Shown piece by piece: positions 1 through 8,983 of a stretch of DNA of 64,000 nucleotides. Below the pieces are notes generated by a model. That model was not told where the DNA came from and did no database searches. It saw nothing but the letters and a program-made list of their open reading frames with translations. The position numbers were made by a program, and so were the translations under genes. Position 1 is the stretch's first letter, and the number at the start of each line of letters is the position of its first letter. This stretch comes from Luteimonas kalidii (lineage in GTDB: Bacteria > Pseudomonadota > Gammaproteobacteria > Xanthomonadales > Xanthomonadaceae): positions 1 through 64,000 of the forward strand of contig NZ_JARXRO010000015.1 of NCBI RefSeq assembly GCF_029887935.1. Direction: 5' to 3'.

Positions 1-363
1 TTTCGCCGCGAAGGCCCACCGCCTGCTGCCAGGCTCGGCTCCGGTTGGATCCGGTGTGAGCTTTTTCGCGGCAGCGAGGCAGATGGTTCGTGCCCGGGTG
101 GTCGGCCTCCGTGAACACCCGCGATGCCGAAGCGCCGGGCGCGGGTGTCCTCGGGGGCGAACTCAAGGGGGAGGCGACGGCCACGGGCCGTCGCCGAAGG
201 ACATTCGTCCGCGAGGGCGGCCGTCCCGGTGCCGCGCGCAAATGATGCGTGACTGTCCGGCGCGTCCAGGCCCAGGTGTCTCACGGAGTGGACCGTACGA
301 TGCGAGGCCGGTTCGACCGCGCGGTGGATGGCGGATCCGGAACGGCGGGAAGCTGCAGGAGAA
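1..363. other. Stretch without recognisable gene
   Basis: I see no convincing gene here. A frame on the plus strand stays open through much of the stretch, but its translation is Arg/Gly/Pro-rich, low in complexity and matches no family I know, as expected by chance at this GC content. The right edge runs into the terminator of the tRNA-Glu gene transcribed leftwards. Confidence 0.5.
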
Positions 364-398
364 GCGAAAAAAGAAAAGGCCCGCGTGCGCGGGCCTTT
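364..398 (-). terminator. Rho-independent terminator of tRNA-Glu
   Basis: Read on the minus strand, a perfect 10-bp stem (arms 389-398 and 375-384, loop 385-388) starts 8 nt after the CCA end of the tRNA-Glu gene and is followed by a T-rich tail (374 down to 364, TCTTTTTTCGC). GC-rich stem plus U-tract right after a tRNA is the classic intrinsic terminator layout. Confidence 0.85.
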
Positions 399-406
399 CC
401 GGAACA

Positions 407-482
407 TGGCGCTCCCTACGGGATTCGAACCCGTGTTTTAGCCTTGAGAGGGCCACGTCCTAGGCCTCTAGACGAAGGGAGC
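407..482 (-). tRNA. tRNA-Glu (anticodon CTC)
   Basis: On the minus strand a 76-nt cloverleaf can be folded: 7-bp acceptor stem GCTCCCT/AGGGAGC, D-arm of the glutamate type, anticodon stem TGGCC/GGCTA around loop CTCTCAA (anticodon CTC, reading GAG codons), T-arm with GGTTCGAATCC, and an encoded CCA end. It resembles the Escherichia coli tRNA-Glu in layout but with C at the wobble position. It is a single gene divergent from pcnB and is followed by a strong terminator. Confidence 0.95.
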
Positions 483-562
483 TGGGTGCTGCGGAACGCA
501 GCGCCGGTTGGACGACCGGCTGCCCCGACCACCCGGGAAGCAAGAGGCCGATGCAGCTTGCT

Positions 563-568
563 AGTATA
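563..568 (-). promoter_or_regulatory. Candidate -10 box for tRNA-Glu
   Basis: Minus-strand TATACT lies about 80 nt upstream of the tRNA-Glu 5' end. No good -35 hexamer is visible 16-18 nt further upstream, so this rests on the -10 match alone. The same A/T-rich spot could also serve pcnB on the other strand. Confidence 0.35.
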
Positions 569-626
569 GCAGCGATACGGCGGCCGACACTCCATCCCGG
601 CGCCGATCCCGGAAGCCCCTGGCCTG

Positions 627-1955
627 ATGCCGACCCATACCTCGTCCATCCCGACCGAACTGCGGATCATCCCCCGCGACCAGCATCCGATCTCGCGCCG
701 GGGCATCAGCCCCAACGCGCTGCGCGTGCTCTACCGCCTGCACGAGGCCGGCCATCGCGCCTGCCTGGTCGGCGGTGCCGTCCGCGATCTGCTGGCTGGG
801 CTCGCCCCGAAGGACTTCGATGTCGCCACCGACGCCACGCCCGAGGAAGTCCGGCATCTGTTCCGCAACTGCCGCCTGATCGGCCGCCGCTTCCGGCTGG
901 CGCACGTGGTGTTCGGACGCGAAATCATCGAGGTGGCCACCTTCCGCGCCAACATCGACGACGGCAGCGGCGATCGCCAGGTGCACGACGACGGCCGCCT
1001 GTTGCGCGACAACGTCTACGGCTCGATCGAGGACGACGCGGTCCGCCGCGACTTCACCGCCAACGCGCTGTACTACGACATCGCCGACTTCTCGGTGCGC
1101 GACTATGTCGGCGGCTTCGAGGACGTCACCCATCGGGTGATGCGGCTGATCGGCGATCCGGAGACGCGCTACCGCGAGGATCCGGTGCGCATGCTGCGCG
1201 CGATCCGCCTGGCCGGGAAGCTCGGGTTCGACATCGCCGAAGACACCGCCGCGCCGCTCCCGGGCCTGGCGCCGCTGCTGTCGGAGGCCGCGCCGGCGCG
1301 CCTGTTCGAGGAATGCCTGAAGATGTTCCTCTCCGGGCATGCGGTGGCGAGCTTCGAGGGCCTGGAGCGCCACGGCCTGCTGGCCGCCCTGTTCCCCGAG
1401 ACCGCGGCGGCGCTGGCATCCAACCGCAGCGGCGCGCTGCGCCGGATGCTGGTCGAGGGCCTGCGCGGGACCGACCGGCGGGTGGCGATGGACGAGCCGG
1501 TCTCGCCGGCGTTCCTGTTCGCCGTGCTGCTGTGGCCGGCGTATTGCCGTTCGCTGATGGCGCTGCAGGCGCAGGGCCTGCACACGGTGGAGGCCGAGCG
1601 CCGCGCCGCCGACCGGGTGACCCTGCACCAGCTGTCCACGATCGCGCTGCCGCGCCGCTTCTCGCTGCCGATGCAGGAAATCTGGCTGATGCAGGCGCGG
1701 TTCTCGCAGCGCCAGCGCAAACGGGTGGTGCGCACGCTCTCGCATCCGCGATTCCGGGCCGCGTTCGATTTCCTGGTGCTGCGGCGCGCCGCTTCGCCTG
1801 CGCACGAGGACGACATCGCGTTCTGGCAGGAGGCGCAGGGCGATCCGGACATGGCGATCGCGCACCAGGCGGATCCGGGAATCTCCGACGGCGCGGACGG
1901 AGAGGTGCCGCGCAAGCGGCGCCGGCGCCGCCGGCGCCACGCGGCCGGGGAATGA
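627..1955 (+). CDS. pcnB: Poly(A) polymerase I
   Basis: Predicted poly(A) polymerase, which adds 3' A-tails to RNAs and so promotes their decay in the cytoplasm. The 442-aa protein shows the class II nucleotidyltransferase signature: GGAVRDLL at residues 49-56 and the metal-binding DFD at 63-65, then the RRFRLAH segment used in RNA binding. A C-terminal Arg-rich tail (about 428-439) is typical of PcnB and argues against a CCA-adding enzyme, which shares the N-terminal fold. Start ATG at 627 gives the normal family length. It overlaps folK by an ATGA junction, so the two are translationally coupled; panB and panC follow. Confidence 0.93.
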   Translation: MPTHTSSIPTELRIIPRDQHPISRRGISPNALRVLYRLHEAGHRACLVGGAVRDLLAGLAPKDFDVATDATPEEVRHLFRNCRLIGRRFRLAHVVFGREIIEVATFRANIDDGSGDRQVHDDGRLLRDNVYGSIEDDAVRRDFTANALYYDIADFSVRDYVGGFEDVTHRVMRLIGDPETRYREDPVRMLRAIRLAGKLGFDIAEDTAAPLPGLAPLLSEAAPARLFEECLKMFLSGHAVASFEGLERHGLLAALFPETAAALASNRSGALRRMLVEGLRGTDRRVAMDEPVSPAFLFAVLLWPAYCRSLMALQAQGLHTVEAERRAADRVTLHQLSTIALPRRFSLPMQEIWLMQARFSQRQRKRVVRTLSHPRFRAAFDFLVLRRAASPAHEDDIAFWQEAQGDPDMAIAHQADPGISDGADGEVPRKRRRRRRRHAAGE

Positions 1956-2449
1956 ACCGGGTACAGGCCTGCGTCGGCCTCGGCGGCAACGTCGGCGAGG
2001 TGGCGCGGACGCTGGCCGCGGCGCTCGATGCGCTCGCACGCTTGCCGGGCACGAGTCTGCTGCGCGCTTCGCGCCTCTATCGCACCCCGGCCTGGGGCCG
2101 GCGCGACCAGCCCGATTTCCTCAATGCCGCGGCCGTGCTCGACACCGGCCTGGCTGCGCGCGACCTGCTCGATGCCCTGCTCGCGACCGAACGCGGCTTC
2201 GGCCGCGAGCGCCTGGACGGGGAGGGTGATCGCTGGGGCCCGCGCACGCTCGACCTCGACCTGCTGCTGTACGGCGAGGCGGTGATCGACGCCCCCGGCC
2301 TCCGCGTGCCGCACCCGCACCTGCACGAGCGCGCCTTCGCGCTGGTGCCGCTGGCCGAGATCGCACCGACGGCAATGATCCCCGGGCACGGGACCGTGGC
2401 CGCTGCACTGTCGGCGTTGGATGCCGCCGGCATCGAAGCGATACCCTAG
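1952..2449 (+). CDS. folK: 2-amino-4-hydroxy-6-hydroxymethyldihydropteridine pyrophosphokinase
   Basis: HPPK transfers pyrophosphate from ATP to the pterin in folate synthesis. The 165-aa product has the expected length, an N-terminal GLGGNVG segment (variant of the usual GSNLG), YRTPAWG, and the HPPK signature [12 protein letters not shown] at residues 95-106 with metal-binding Asp101 and Asp103, followed by VPHPHLHER. The ATG at 1952 overlaps the pcnB stop (ATGA). A longer in-frame open stretch exists upstream, but it lies inside pcnB in another frame and is not part of this gene. pcnB-folK-panB is a common proteobacterial order. Confidence 0.95.
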   Translation: MNRVQACVGLGGNVGEVARTLAAALDALARLPGTSLLRASRLYRTPAWGRRDQPDFLNAAAVLDTGLAARDLLDALLATERGFGRERLDGEGDRWGPRTLDLDLLLYGEAVIDAPGLRVPHPHLHERAFALVPLAEIAPTAMIPGHGTVAAALSALDAAGIEAIP

Positions 2450-2453
2450 GCGC

Positions 2454-3272
2454 ATGGACCGAGCCGCGCCCGACAAGCCCATGACCGTTCCGGCGCTGGC
2501 CGAGGCGCGCCGCGCCGGCCGGCGGCTGGCGATGCTCACCGCCTACGATGCCGGCTTCGCGCGCGTCCTCGACGCCAACGGCACGGACATCGTCCTGGTC
2601 GGCGATTCGCTGGGCATGGTGGTGCAGGGCCACGCGTCCACCCTGCCGGTCGCCGTGGAGGACATGGTCTACCACGTCTCGGCGGTCGCCCGGGGCCTGC
2701 GTCGCGCACTGCTGCTGGCGGACCTGCCGTTCCAGGCCGACGCTACGCCCGAGCGCGCGCTCGATGCCGCCACCCGGCTGCTGCAGGCGGGTGCGGGCAT
2801 GGTGAAGCTCGAGGGCGCCGGCCCGCACAAGCTGGCGGCGATCCGCTTCCTGGCCGCGCGCGAGATCCCGGTCTGCGCGCACCTGGGGCTCACGCCGCAG
2901 TCGGTGCTTCGCTTCGGCGGCTACAGGGTGCAGGGTCGCGAGGCCGATGCCGCCGCGCAGCTGCGTGCCGATGCGCTGGCGGTGGCCGAGGCGGGCGCGA
3001 CCCTGCTGGTGCTCGAATGCGTGCCGTCGGCGCTGGCGGAGCAGATCACGCGCGACTCCGCAGTGCCGACCATCGGCATCGGTGCGGGTCCCCACTGCGA
3101 TGGCCAGGTGCTGGTGCTGCACGACATGCTCGGGCTCGACAGCGGCCACCGGCGCCCGAAGTTCGTCAAGGATTTCCTCGAAGACGGCGGCTCGGTCGCC
3201 GGCGCGGTGCGGGCCTACGTGTCCGCGGTCCGCGAGGGCAGCTTCCCGGGCCCCGGGCACGCCTACGACTGA
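2454..3272 (+). CDS. panB: 3-methyl-2-oxobutanoate hydroxymethyltransferase
   Basis: PanB makes ketopantoate from 2-oxoisovalerate and methylene-tetrahydrofolate, the first committed step to pantothenate and CoA. The 272-aa protein carries [12 protein letters not shown] (Asp51 in the Mg site), the LVLECVP segment with the catalytic Glu, and [15 protein letters not shown], all hallmarks of the family. I place the start at ATG 2454, 4 bp after the folK stop, which gives the usual length; an internal ATG at 2481 is the alternative. panC follows after 12 bp, so both pantothenate genes should be on one mRNA. Confidence 0.95.
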   Translation: MDRAAPDKPMTVPALAEARRAGRRLAMLTAYDAGFARVLDANGTDIVLVGDSLGMVVQGHASTLPVAVEDMVYHVSAVARGLRRALLLADLPFQADATPERALDAATRLLQAGAGMVKLEGAGPHKLAAIRFLAAREIPVCAHLGLTPQSVLRFGGYRVQGREADAAAQLRADALAVAEAGATLLVLECVPSALAEQITRDSAVPTIGIGAGPHCDGQVLVLHDMLGLDSGHRRPKFVKDFLEDGGSVAGAVRAYVSAVREGSFPGPGHAYD

Positions 3273-3284
3273 GCGAGGCGGCGC

Positions 3285-4142
3285 ATGCTCGAGATCATCG
3301 AAGAGCTGGCCGCGCTGCGCGCGCGCGTGGCGGAGTGGAAACGACTGGGCCTGCGCGTCGGGTTCGTGCCGACCATGGGCAACCTGCATGCCGGCCACTT
3401 CTCGCTGGTGCGACTGGCGCGTCGGCACGCCGACCGGGTGGTCGTCAGCGTGTTCGTGAACCCGACCCAGTTCGGCCCGAACGAAGACTACGCGCGCTAC
3501 CCGCGCACGCCGGTGGAAGATGCCGCGGGACTCGACGGCGCCGGTTGCGATGCGCTGTGGATGCCGTCGGTGGAGACGATGTATCCGTTCGGAGCGGAGC
3601 AGGCCGTGCGCATCCGCGTGCCCGGCATCACCGATGTGCTGGACGGCGCGCACCGCCCCGGCCACTTCGACGGCGTGGCGACCGTGGTCGCGCGCCTGTT
3701 CAACCAGGTGCAGCCGGACGTGGCCGCCTTCGGGCGTAAGGACTACCAGCAGCTGGCGGTGATCCGCTTCCTCGTCCGCGACCTCGCGATGCCGATCGAA
3801 CTGCTTGCCGGTGAAACGATGCGCGAGCCCGACGGGCTGGCGATGAGTTCGCGCAACCAGTACCTGGATGCCGGCGAGCGCGCGATCGCACCGGAACTCC
3901 ATCGCACGCTGCAGGCGATGCGCGACGCCGTGGATGCCGGGACGGGCGTGCAGCGGGCCGAGGCCGATGCGGCCGCACGCCTGCGCAGCGCCGGTTTCGA
4001 CGTCGACTACGCGGCGCTGCGGCGCGCCGACCTCTCCGGCGTCGGCGACGAACGCGCCACGCCGGGCGCATACGTGGCGCTGGTCGCGGCGCGGCTGGGG
4101 CGGACGCGCCTGATCGACAACCTCGCCTTCGACATCGACTGA
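3285..4142 (+). CDS. panC: Pantoate--beta-alanine ligase
   Basis: PanC condenses pantoate and beta-alanine with ATP through a pantoyl-adenylate. The 285-aa protein shows the nucleotidyltransferase HxGH motif in PTMGNLHAGH (His35 and His38), VFVNPTQFGPNED, GRKDYQQL, and the KMSKS-like MSSRNQYL. It is 12 bp downstream of panB. In many relatives panD (aspartate decarboxylase, the beta-alanine source) comes next, but here only 150 bp separate panC from pgi and no panD is present. Confidence 0.96.
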   Translation: MLEIIEELAALRARVAEWKRLGLRVGFVPTMGNLHAGHFSLVRLARRHADRVVVSVFVNPTQFGPNEDYARYPRTPVEDAAGLDGAGCDALWMPSVETMYPFGAEQAVRIRVPGITDVLDGAHRPGHFDGVATVVARLFNQVQPDVAAFGRKDYQQLAVIRFLVRDLAMPIELLAGETMREPDGLAMSSRNQYLDAGERAIAPELHRTLQAMRDAVDAGTGVQRAEADAAARLRSAGFDVDYAALRRADLSGVGDERATPGAYVALVAARLGRTRLIDNLAFDID

Positions 4143-4179
4143 CGACTGACGACGTCTTCGGGTGGACGCGGTTCGATCC

Positions 4180-4185
4180 TATACT
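4180..4185 (+). promoter_or_regulatory. Candidate -10 box for pgi
   Basis: TATACT lies in the panC-pgi gap, about 108 nt before the pgi ATG. No convincing -35 hexamer is seen. It would give pgi its own promoter with a leader of about 100 nt. Confidence 0.4.
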
Positions 4186-4292
4186 CCGTCGTGATCCAGG
4201 CCGCCGGCGCGTGCTGCGCGATCTGCGCGAATGCAGCGCACCCCCGTGCGGCCCGGGACGGATTCCTCTCTCCCCATACTGCAGGCCCGACC

Positions 4293-5795
4293 ATGCCGGA
4301 TTTCGCGACCCTCCGTTCCCACGCCGCACGCCTGGCCGACACGCCGGTGGTGCGCCTGCTGCAGGACGACCCGGAGCGCGCGCGCGCGCTGTCGCTGCGG
4401 GTGGGACCGCTGTACGCGAACTTCGCCCGCCAGCGCTACGACGGCGCCGCGCTGGACGCGCTGTACGCGCTGGCCGACCAGGCAGGCTTCGCGGCGGCCA
4501 TGCGGCGCCTGCTCGACGGCGAGACCGTCAACGCCACCGAGGGCCGCGCCGCGCTGCACAGCGCGCTGCGCGGCAATGCCTCCGCGGCGCCGTTCTCGCG
4601 TGAATGCAGCGCGCAGGCGGCGCAGGCGCGGACGCGGATGCGCGAGCTGGTGGATGCGGTGCTGGCGGGCGGCGTGACCGACGTGGTCAGCGTCGGCATC
4701 GGCGGCTCCGATCTCGGACCGCGACTGGTGGCCGATGCCCTGGCGCTGCCGGGCGCGCCGGTACGCGTGCACTTCCTGTCCAACGTCGACGGCAATGCCG
4801 CGCGCCGGACGCTGGTCGGCCTCGACCCGGCGAAGACCGCCGCGATCCTGATCTCCAAGACCTTCGGCACCCAGGAAACACTGCTCAACGGCGCCATCGT
4901 GCGCGACTGGCTCGGCGACGACGCGCGCGTGTACGCGGTGAGCGCCAACGTCGAGCGCGCGGCTGCGTTCGGCATCGCGCCGGAGCGGATCCTGCCGATG
5001 TGGGACTGGGTCGGCGGTCGCTACTCGCTGTGGTCGGCGGTGGGCTTCCCGATCGCGCTGGCGATCGGAATGGACCGGTTCGAGGCGTTGCTGGCGGGCG
5101 CGGCGGAACTCGACGCGCACGCGGTGGAGGCCGCGCCGCGCGAGAACCTCGCATTCCTGCATGCGCTGACCGCGCTGTGGAACCGCAATGCGCTCGGGCT
5201 GGCGACTCAGGCCGTCCTGCCCTACGACGAGCGGCTCAGGCTGTTGCCCAACTACCTGCAGCAGCTGGTGATGGAGAGCCTGGGCAAGTCGGCGCGCCTC
5301 GACGGCGCCCCGCTCGACGAGGACACCGTGCCGGTGTGGTGGGGCGGCCCCGGCACCGACACCCAGCACAGCTTCTTCCAGGCCCTGCACCAGGGGACCC
5401 AGGTGGTGCCGGCGGATTTCATCGGCGTGGTGCGCAGCGAGGACGGCTTCGAGGGGAACCATCGCGCGCTGCTGGCCAACCTGCTGGCGCAGACCGAGGC
5501 GCTGGCCAACGGCCAGGCCAGCGACGATCCGCACCGCGCCTATGCCGGCAACCGACCCAGCACCCTGCTGCTGCTCGACGCGCTCACGCCGCAGTCGCTG
5601 GGCATGCTGATCGCGCTGTACGAGCACAGCGTGTACCTGCAGTCGGTGGCCTGGGGCATCAATGCGTTCGACCAGTTCGGCGTCGAGCTGGGCAAGCAGG
5701 TGGCCAACCGCCTGCTGCCGGCGCTGGAAGGCAAGGCCGAGGCCGACGATGCGGTGACCCGCGTCCTGCTGGCTGAGATCGCCGCACGCGCCTGA
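4293..5795 (+). CDS. pgi: Glucose-6-phosphate isomerase
   Basis: Interconverts glucose-6-phosphate and fructose-6-phosphate in glycolysis and gluconeogenesis. The 500-aa product has the PGI signature [15 protein letters not shown], the sugar-phosphate binding SKTFGTQET loop, the VMESLGKSA segment with the catalytic Glu, [16 protein letters not shown] with the active-site His, and a C-terminal [10 protein letters not shown] with the conserved Lys. The open frame extends upstream to 4191, but the ATG at 4293 starts the conserved region and gives a family-typical length. queG lies convergent 36 bp downstream. Confidence 0.96.
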   Translation: MPDFATLRSHAARLADTPVVRLLQDDPERARALSLRVGPLYANFARQRYDGAALDALYALADQAGFAAAMRRLLDGETVNATEGRAALHSALRGNASAAPFSRECSAQAAQARTRMRELVDAVLAGGVTDVVSVGIGGSDLGPRLVADALALPGAPVRVHFLSNVDGNAARRTLVGLDPAKTAAILISKTFGTQETLLNGAIVRDWLGDDARVYAVSANVERAAAFGIAPERILPMWDWVGGRYSLWSAVGFPIALAIGMDRFEALLAGAAELDAHAVEAAPRENLAFLHALTALWNRNALGLATQAVLPYDERLRLLPNYLQQLVMESLGKSARLDGAPLDEDTVPVWWGGPGTDTQHSFFQALHQGTQVVPADFIGVVRSEDGFEGNHRALLANLLAQTEALANGQASDDPHRAYAGNRPSTLLLLDALTPQSLGMLIALYEHSVYLQSVAWGINAFDQFGVELGKQVANRLLPALEGKAEADDAVTRVLLAEIAARA

Positions 5796-5831
5796 CGCCT
5801 GCTTCAGGGCACGCGTAGCCGGGCCGGGCCG

Positions 5832-6902
5832 CTACACGCCGTGCCGCGCCAGCGCCCACGCGACATGCTCGCGTACCACCGGATCGTCCACGTCGCGACG
5901 CGCGCGCAGCGCAGCCAGCACCTGCGGCGAAGACGGCGCGTTGCCCAGCGCCACCGCCAGGTTGCGCAGCCAGCGCGCATAGCCGCTGCGGCGGATCGGC
6001 GAGCCTTCGGTGCGCTGCAGGAACTCGTCCTCGCTCCACGCGAACAGCTCCTCGAGCGTCGCTTCGTCCAGCCGGTTGCGCGCGCGGAAGTCCGGCTCGT
6101 CGGTGCGCCTGGCGAACTTGTTCCAGGGACACACCAGCTGACAGTCGTCGCAACCGAAGATCCGGTTTCCGATCAGCGGTCGCAACGCCTCGTCGATGCT
6201 GCCTTCGTGCTCGATGGTCAGATAGGCGATGCAGCGACGTGCATCGAGCCGGTGCGGCGCGGTGATCGCGCGCGTCGGGCAGACCTCGATGCAGCGCACG
6301 CAGCTGCCGCAGTGGGCGCTGGCGGGGGGATCGACCGGCAGGGCGAGATCGACATAGATCTCGCCGAGGAAGAACCACGAGCCGCCGTCGCGGTCGATCA
6401 GGCAGGTGTGCTTGCCGATCCAGCCCAGCCCGGCGTTGCGCGCCAGCGCGCGCTCGAGCACGGGCGCCGAATCGACGAACACCCGGTGCCCGAACGGCCC
6501 GATCTCGGAGCCGATGCGGTCGGCCAGCCGCTGCAGGCGCTGGCGCATGAGCTTGTGGTAGTCGCGGCCCAGCGCATAGCGCGCGACGTAGGCGCGCGAG
6601 CCGTCGGCGAGGGTACGCCATGCCGGGTCCGGATCCTGGCCGTAGTCGAGCCCCACCGAGACCACCCGCACCGTGCCGGGCACCAGCCGGTCCGGGCGTG
6701 CGCGCTTGTCGCCGTGGCGCGCCATCCAGTCCATGTCGCCATGCAGCCCCTGCGCCAGCCAGTCGCGCAGGTGGCCTTCGTCCTCGCCCAGTTCGACGCC
6801 CGCGATGCCGCAGCGCTGGAAGCCCGCCTCGCGCGCCAGCGCCTTGATGCGCAGCGCGAGTGCGGCGGGGTCGGGGGCCTGTAGGGCGGGGCGGGTGGAC
6901 AC
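5832..6902 (-). CDS. queG: Epoxyqueuosine reductase
   Basis: QueG is a cobalamin-dependent iron-sulfur enzyme that reduces epoxyqueuosine to queuosine in tRNA wobble positions. The 356-aa product contains FVDSAPVLER (Asp144, the likely proton donor), GWIGKHT, and two ferredoxin-type Cys sets: C198, C201, C204, C208 and C224, C251, C254, C258, enough for two [4Fe-4S] clusters. I chose the GTG at 6902 because conserved sequence begins soon after it and no ATG is available in frame nearby. The gene diverges from nnr with only 24 bp between the two starts, so their promoter elements must overlap. Confidence 0.92.
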   Translation of the reverse strand: MSTRPALQAPDPAALALRIKALAREAGFQRCGIAGVELGEDEGHLRDWLAQGLHGDMDWMARHGDKRARPDRLVPGTVRVVSVGLDYGQDPDPAWRTLADGSRAYVARYALGRDYHKLMRQRLQRLADRIGSEIGPFGHRVFVDSAPVLERALARNAGLGWIGKHTCLIDRDGGSWFFLGEIYVDLALPVDPPASAHCGSCVRCIEVCPTRAITAPHRLDARRCIAYLTIEHEGSIDEALRPLIGNRIFGCDDCQLVCPWNKFARRTDEPDFRARNRLDEATLEELFAWSEDEFLQRTEGSPIRRSGYARWLRNLAVALGNAPSSPQVLAALRARRDVDDPVVREHVAWALARHGV

Positions 6903-6913
6903 CGGCGCAAGTA

Positions 6914-6919
6914 TAGAAT
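6914..6919 (+). promoter_or_regulatory. -10-like box directly before nnr
   Basis: TAGAAT ends exactly 7 nt before the nnr ATG and no Shine-Dalgarno-like sequence lies between, so a transcript from here would begin at or within a base of the start codon. The -35 region is weak. On the other strand TATACT (6915-6910) lies 7 nt from the queG GTG. Confidence 0.4.
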
Positions 6920-6926
6920 CCGGGCC

Positions 6927-8423
6927 ATGTACGCCGTCCCCGCCCCCCGTGGCACGCCGCTGTATGACGCCGCCGCGTTGCGCGGGATCGAGGCGTCGAT
7001 GGCGACGCGCCTGGGCGACGACTTCGCGCTGATGGCGCGCGCCGGCCAGGCCGCGTGGCGCGAACTGCTGGCGCGATGGCCGGACGTGCAGCGCATCGTG
7101 GTGGTCTGCGGGCCCGGCAACAACGGCGGCGACGGCTACGAACTGTGCCGCTACGCGCACGAGTCCGGTCGCGATGCGCGCGTGCTGCGGATCGATGCCC
7201 ACGCGCCGCGCACGGCGCTTGCGCAGCGGGCCTGCCAGGCCTACCGGGAGGCCGGTGGTCGCATCAAGGCGTTCGACGACGGGTTCGGGCGCGCGCAGCT
7301 CGTTGTCGATGCCCTGTTCGGCATTGGCCTGTCGCGCGAGCCCGATGCCGACGCGGCACGGGTCATCGACGCGATCAATGCCTCGGGCCTGCCGGTGTTC
7401 TCGCTCGACGTGCCCAGTGGACTGGACGCCGACCGCGGCAGTGCACCCGGACGGGTGGTGCACGCGACCCACACGCTGCAGCTGCTCGCGCCGCACGCGG
7501 GCCTGTACACGGGCGCCGCCGCGCGTTGCACCGGATCGCTGGCGCTGGCCACGCTCGACGCCGAGGAGGCGCTGGCGCAGGCGCCGGTCGCTGCGATCCG
7601 GCTCGGCCAGGAGGACCTGCGCGACTGGATCCCGCTGCGCGCGCGCGACGCACACAAGGGCGACAGCGGCCACGTGCTGTGCATCGGAGGCGACACCGGC
7701 AAGGGCGGGGCGGTGCTGCTGGCGGCCGATGCGGCGCTGCGCTGCGGCGCCGGACTAGTGAGTGTGGCGACCCGCCCGGGACACGTGCCGGCCCTGCTGG
7801 CGCGACGGCCCGAAGCCATGGGCCATGGGCTGGACGACGCCGGCGCGCTGGCGCCGTTGCTCGAGCGCGCCGATGTGGTCGCAGTCGGTCCCGGCCTCGG
7901 TCAGGAGGCGTGGGGCGCCGCATTCCATGACCTGGCGCTGGCCTCGACGAAACCGCTGGTGCTCGATGCCGACGCGCTGAACCTGCTCGCACGGCGCACC
8001 CGCGTGCTGCCGGCCGGCACCATCCTGACCCCGCATCCGGGCGAGGCCGCTCGGCTGCTCGGGTTCACCACGGCCGAGGTGCAGGCCAACCGCTTCGCCG
8101 CGGCGCGGCTGCTGGCGGAGATGTTCGGCTGCGTGGTGGTGCTCAAGGGCGCCGGCACCCTGGTGGCCGCGCCGGAGCAGGTGCCGCGTGTGATCGCGGC
8201 CGGCAACCCGGGGATGGCCGTCGGCGGCATGGGCGACCTGCTGACCGGCTGCATCGCCGCATTGCGCGCGCTTGGGCTGGACGCATTCGACGCCGCCTGC
8301 CGCGGCGCACTGCTGCATGCGGTCGCCGGCGATGCCGCAGCCGCGGACGGTGAGCGCGGCCTGCTGCCCTCGGACCTGCTCGGTCCGCTGCGCACCTGGG
8401 TCAACGGCGGGCCGGGCGCGTGA
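6927..8423 (+). CDS. nnr: Bifunctional NAD(P)H-hydrate epimerase / ADP-dependent dehydratase
   Basis: Repairs hydrated, damaged NAD(P)H: the N-terminal YjeF_N domain epimerises NAD(P)HX and the C-terminal ribokinase-like domain dehydrates it using ADP. The 498-aa protein has GPGNNGGDGYE near residue 65 (epimerase), and in the second half GDTGKGGAV, AVGPGLGQ, LDADALNLLA, TPHPGEAARLLG, LKGAGTLVA and the AAGNPGMAVGGMGDLLTG active-site stretch with the catalytic Asp. Both domains look complete. It overlaps tsaE by one base (TGATG), matching the widespread nnr-tsaE-amiC-mutL order. Confidence 0.95.
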   Translation: MYAVPAPRGTPLYDAAALRGIEASMATRLGDDFALMARAGQAAWRELLARWPDVQRIVVVCGPGNNGGDGYELCRYAHESGRDARVLRIDAHAPRTALAQRACQAYREAGGRIKAFDDGFGRAQLVVDALFGIGLSREPDADAARVIDAINASGLPVFSLDVPSGLDADRGSAPGRVVHATHTLQLLAPHAGLYTGAAARCTGSLALATLDAEEALAQAPVAAIRLGQEDLRDWIPLRARDAHKGDSGHVLCIGGDTGKGGAVLLAADAALRCGAGLVSVATRPGHVPALLARRPEAMGHGLDDAGALAPLLERADVVAVGPGLGQEAWGAAFHDLALASTKPLVLDADALNLLARRTRVLPAGTILTPHPGEAARLLGFTTAEVQANRFAAARLLAEMFGCVVVLKGAGTLVAAPEQVPRVIAAGNPGMAVGGMGDLLTGCIAALRALGLDAFDAACRGALLHAVAGDAAAADGERGLLPSDLLGPLRTWVNGGPGA

Positions 8424-8908
8424 TGGAACTGTCGCTGCCCGACGAACCCGCGACCCGCCGGTTGGCCGCCGCCCTGGCCCAGAGCGCGCCTGCGCGCGCC
8501 GTCGTGCACCTGCACGGCGACCTCGGCGCGGGGAAATCGACCCTCGCGCGGGCCTGGCTGCGGACCCTGGGAGTCACCGGCACCGTCCGCAGCCCGACCT
8601 ACACCCTCGTCGAACGCTATCCGCTGGCGAGGGGAGGCGAGGCCCTGCACCTGGACCTGTACCGGATCGGCGATGCGGCCGAACTCGAATTCCTCGGTTT
8701 GGACGAGGCCGAAGCCGCCCTGTGGCTGGTGGAATGGCCCGAACGCGGCGCCAGCGCCCTGCCGCCCCCCGACCTGGACGTGCATCTGGGCTTCGAGGGC
8801 ACCGGACGGGCGGCGCGCCTGTCTGCGTCGACTCCGACGGGGACTGCCTGGCTTGCCACTCTGCGGGACATGCCCCAGTTGCATCGGATTGCTGAACCGA
8901 ACCCATAG
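8423..8908 (+). CDS. tsaE: tRNA threonylcarbamoyladenosine biosynthesis ATPase TsaE
   Basis: TsaE is the ATPase that works with TsaB and TsaD to attach threonylcarbamoyl to A37 of ANN-decoding tRNAs. The 161-aa product has the P-loop GDLGAGKST near residue 34, the SPTYTLVERY segment that follows it in the family, HLDLYR and LVEWPE. ATG at 8423 overlaps the nnr stop; a GTG one codon earlier (8420) is also possible. amiC begins 75 bp downstream. Confidence 0.94.
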   Translation: MELSLPDEPATRRLAAALAQSAPARAVVHLHGDLGAGKSTLARAWLRTLGVTGTVRSPTYTLVERYPLARGGEALHLDLYRIGDAAELEFLGLDEAEAALWLVEWPERGASALPPPDLDVHLGFEGTGRAARLSASTPTGTAWLATLRDMPQLHRIAEPNP

Positions 8909-8983
8909 GAAGGGGCGGCAGGTGACCGATTTGAAAGGAAAAGTGCGTTGCAAACGTGGGTCATCGATGATTCACTAGTCGGT

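Noticed and set aside
56-569. Overlapping open frames on both strands near the tRNA-Glu gene
   Set aside because: They run through the tRNA and its terminator, are Arg/Pro/Gly-rich and show no recognisable family; long chance frames are expected at this GC content.
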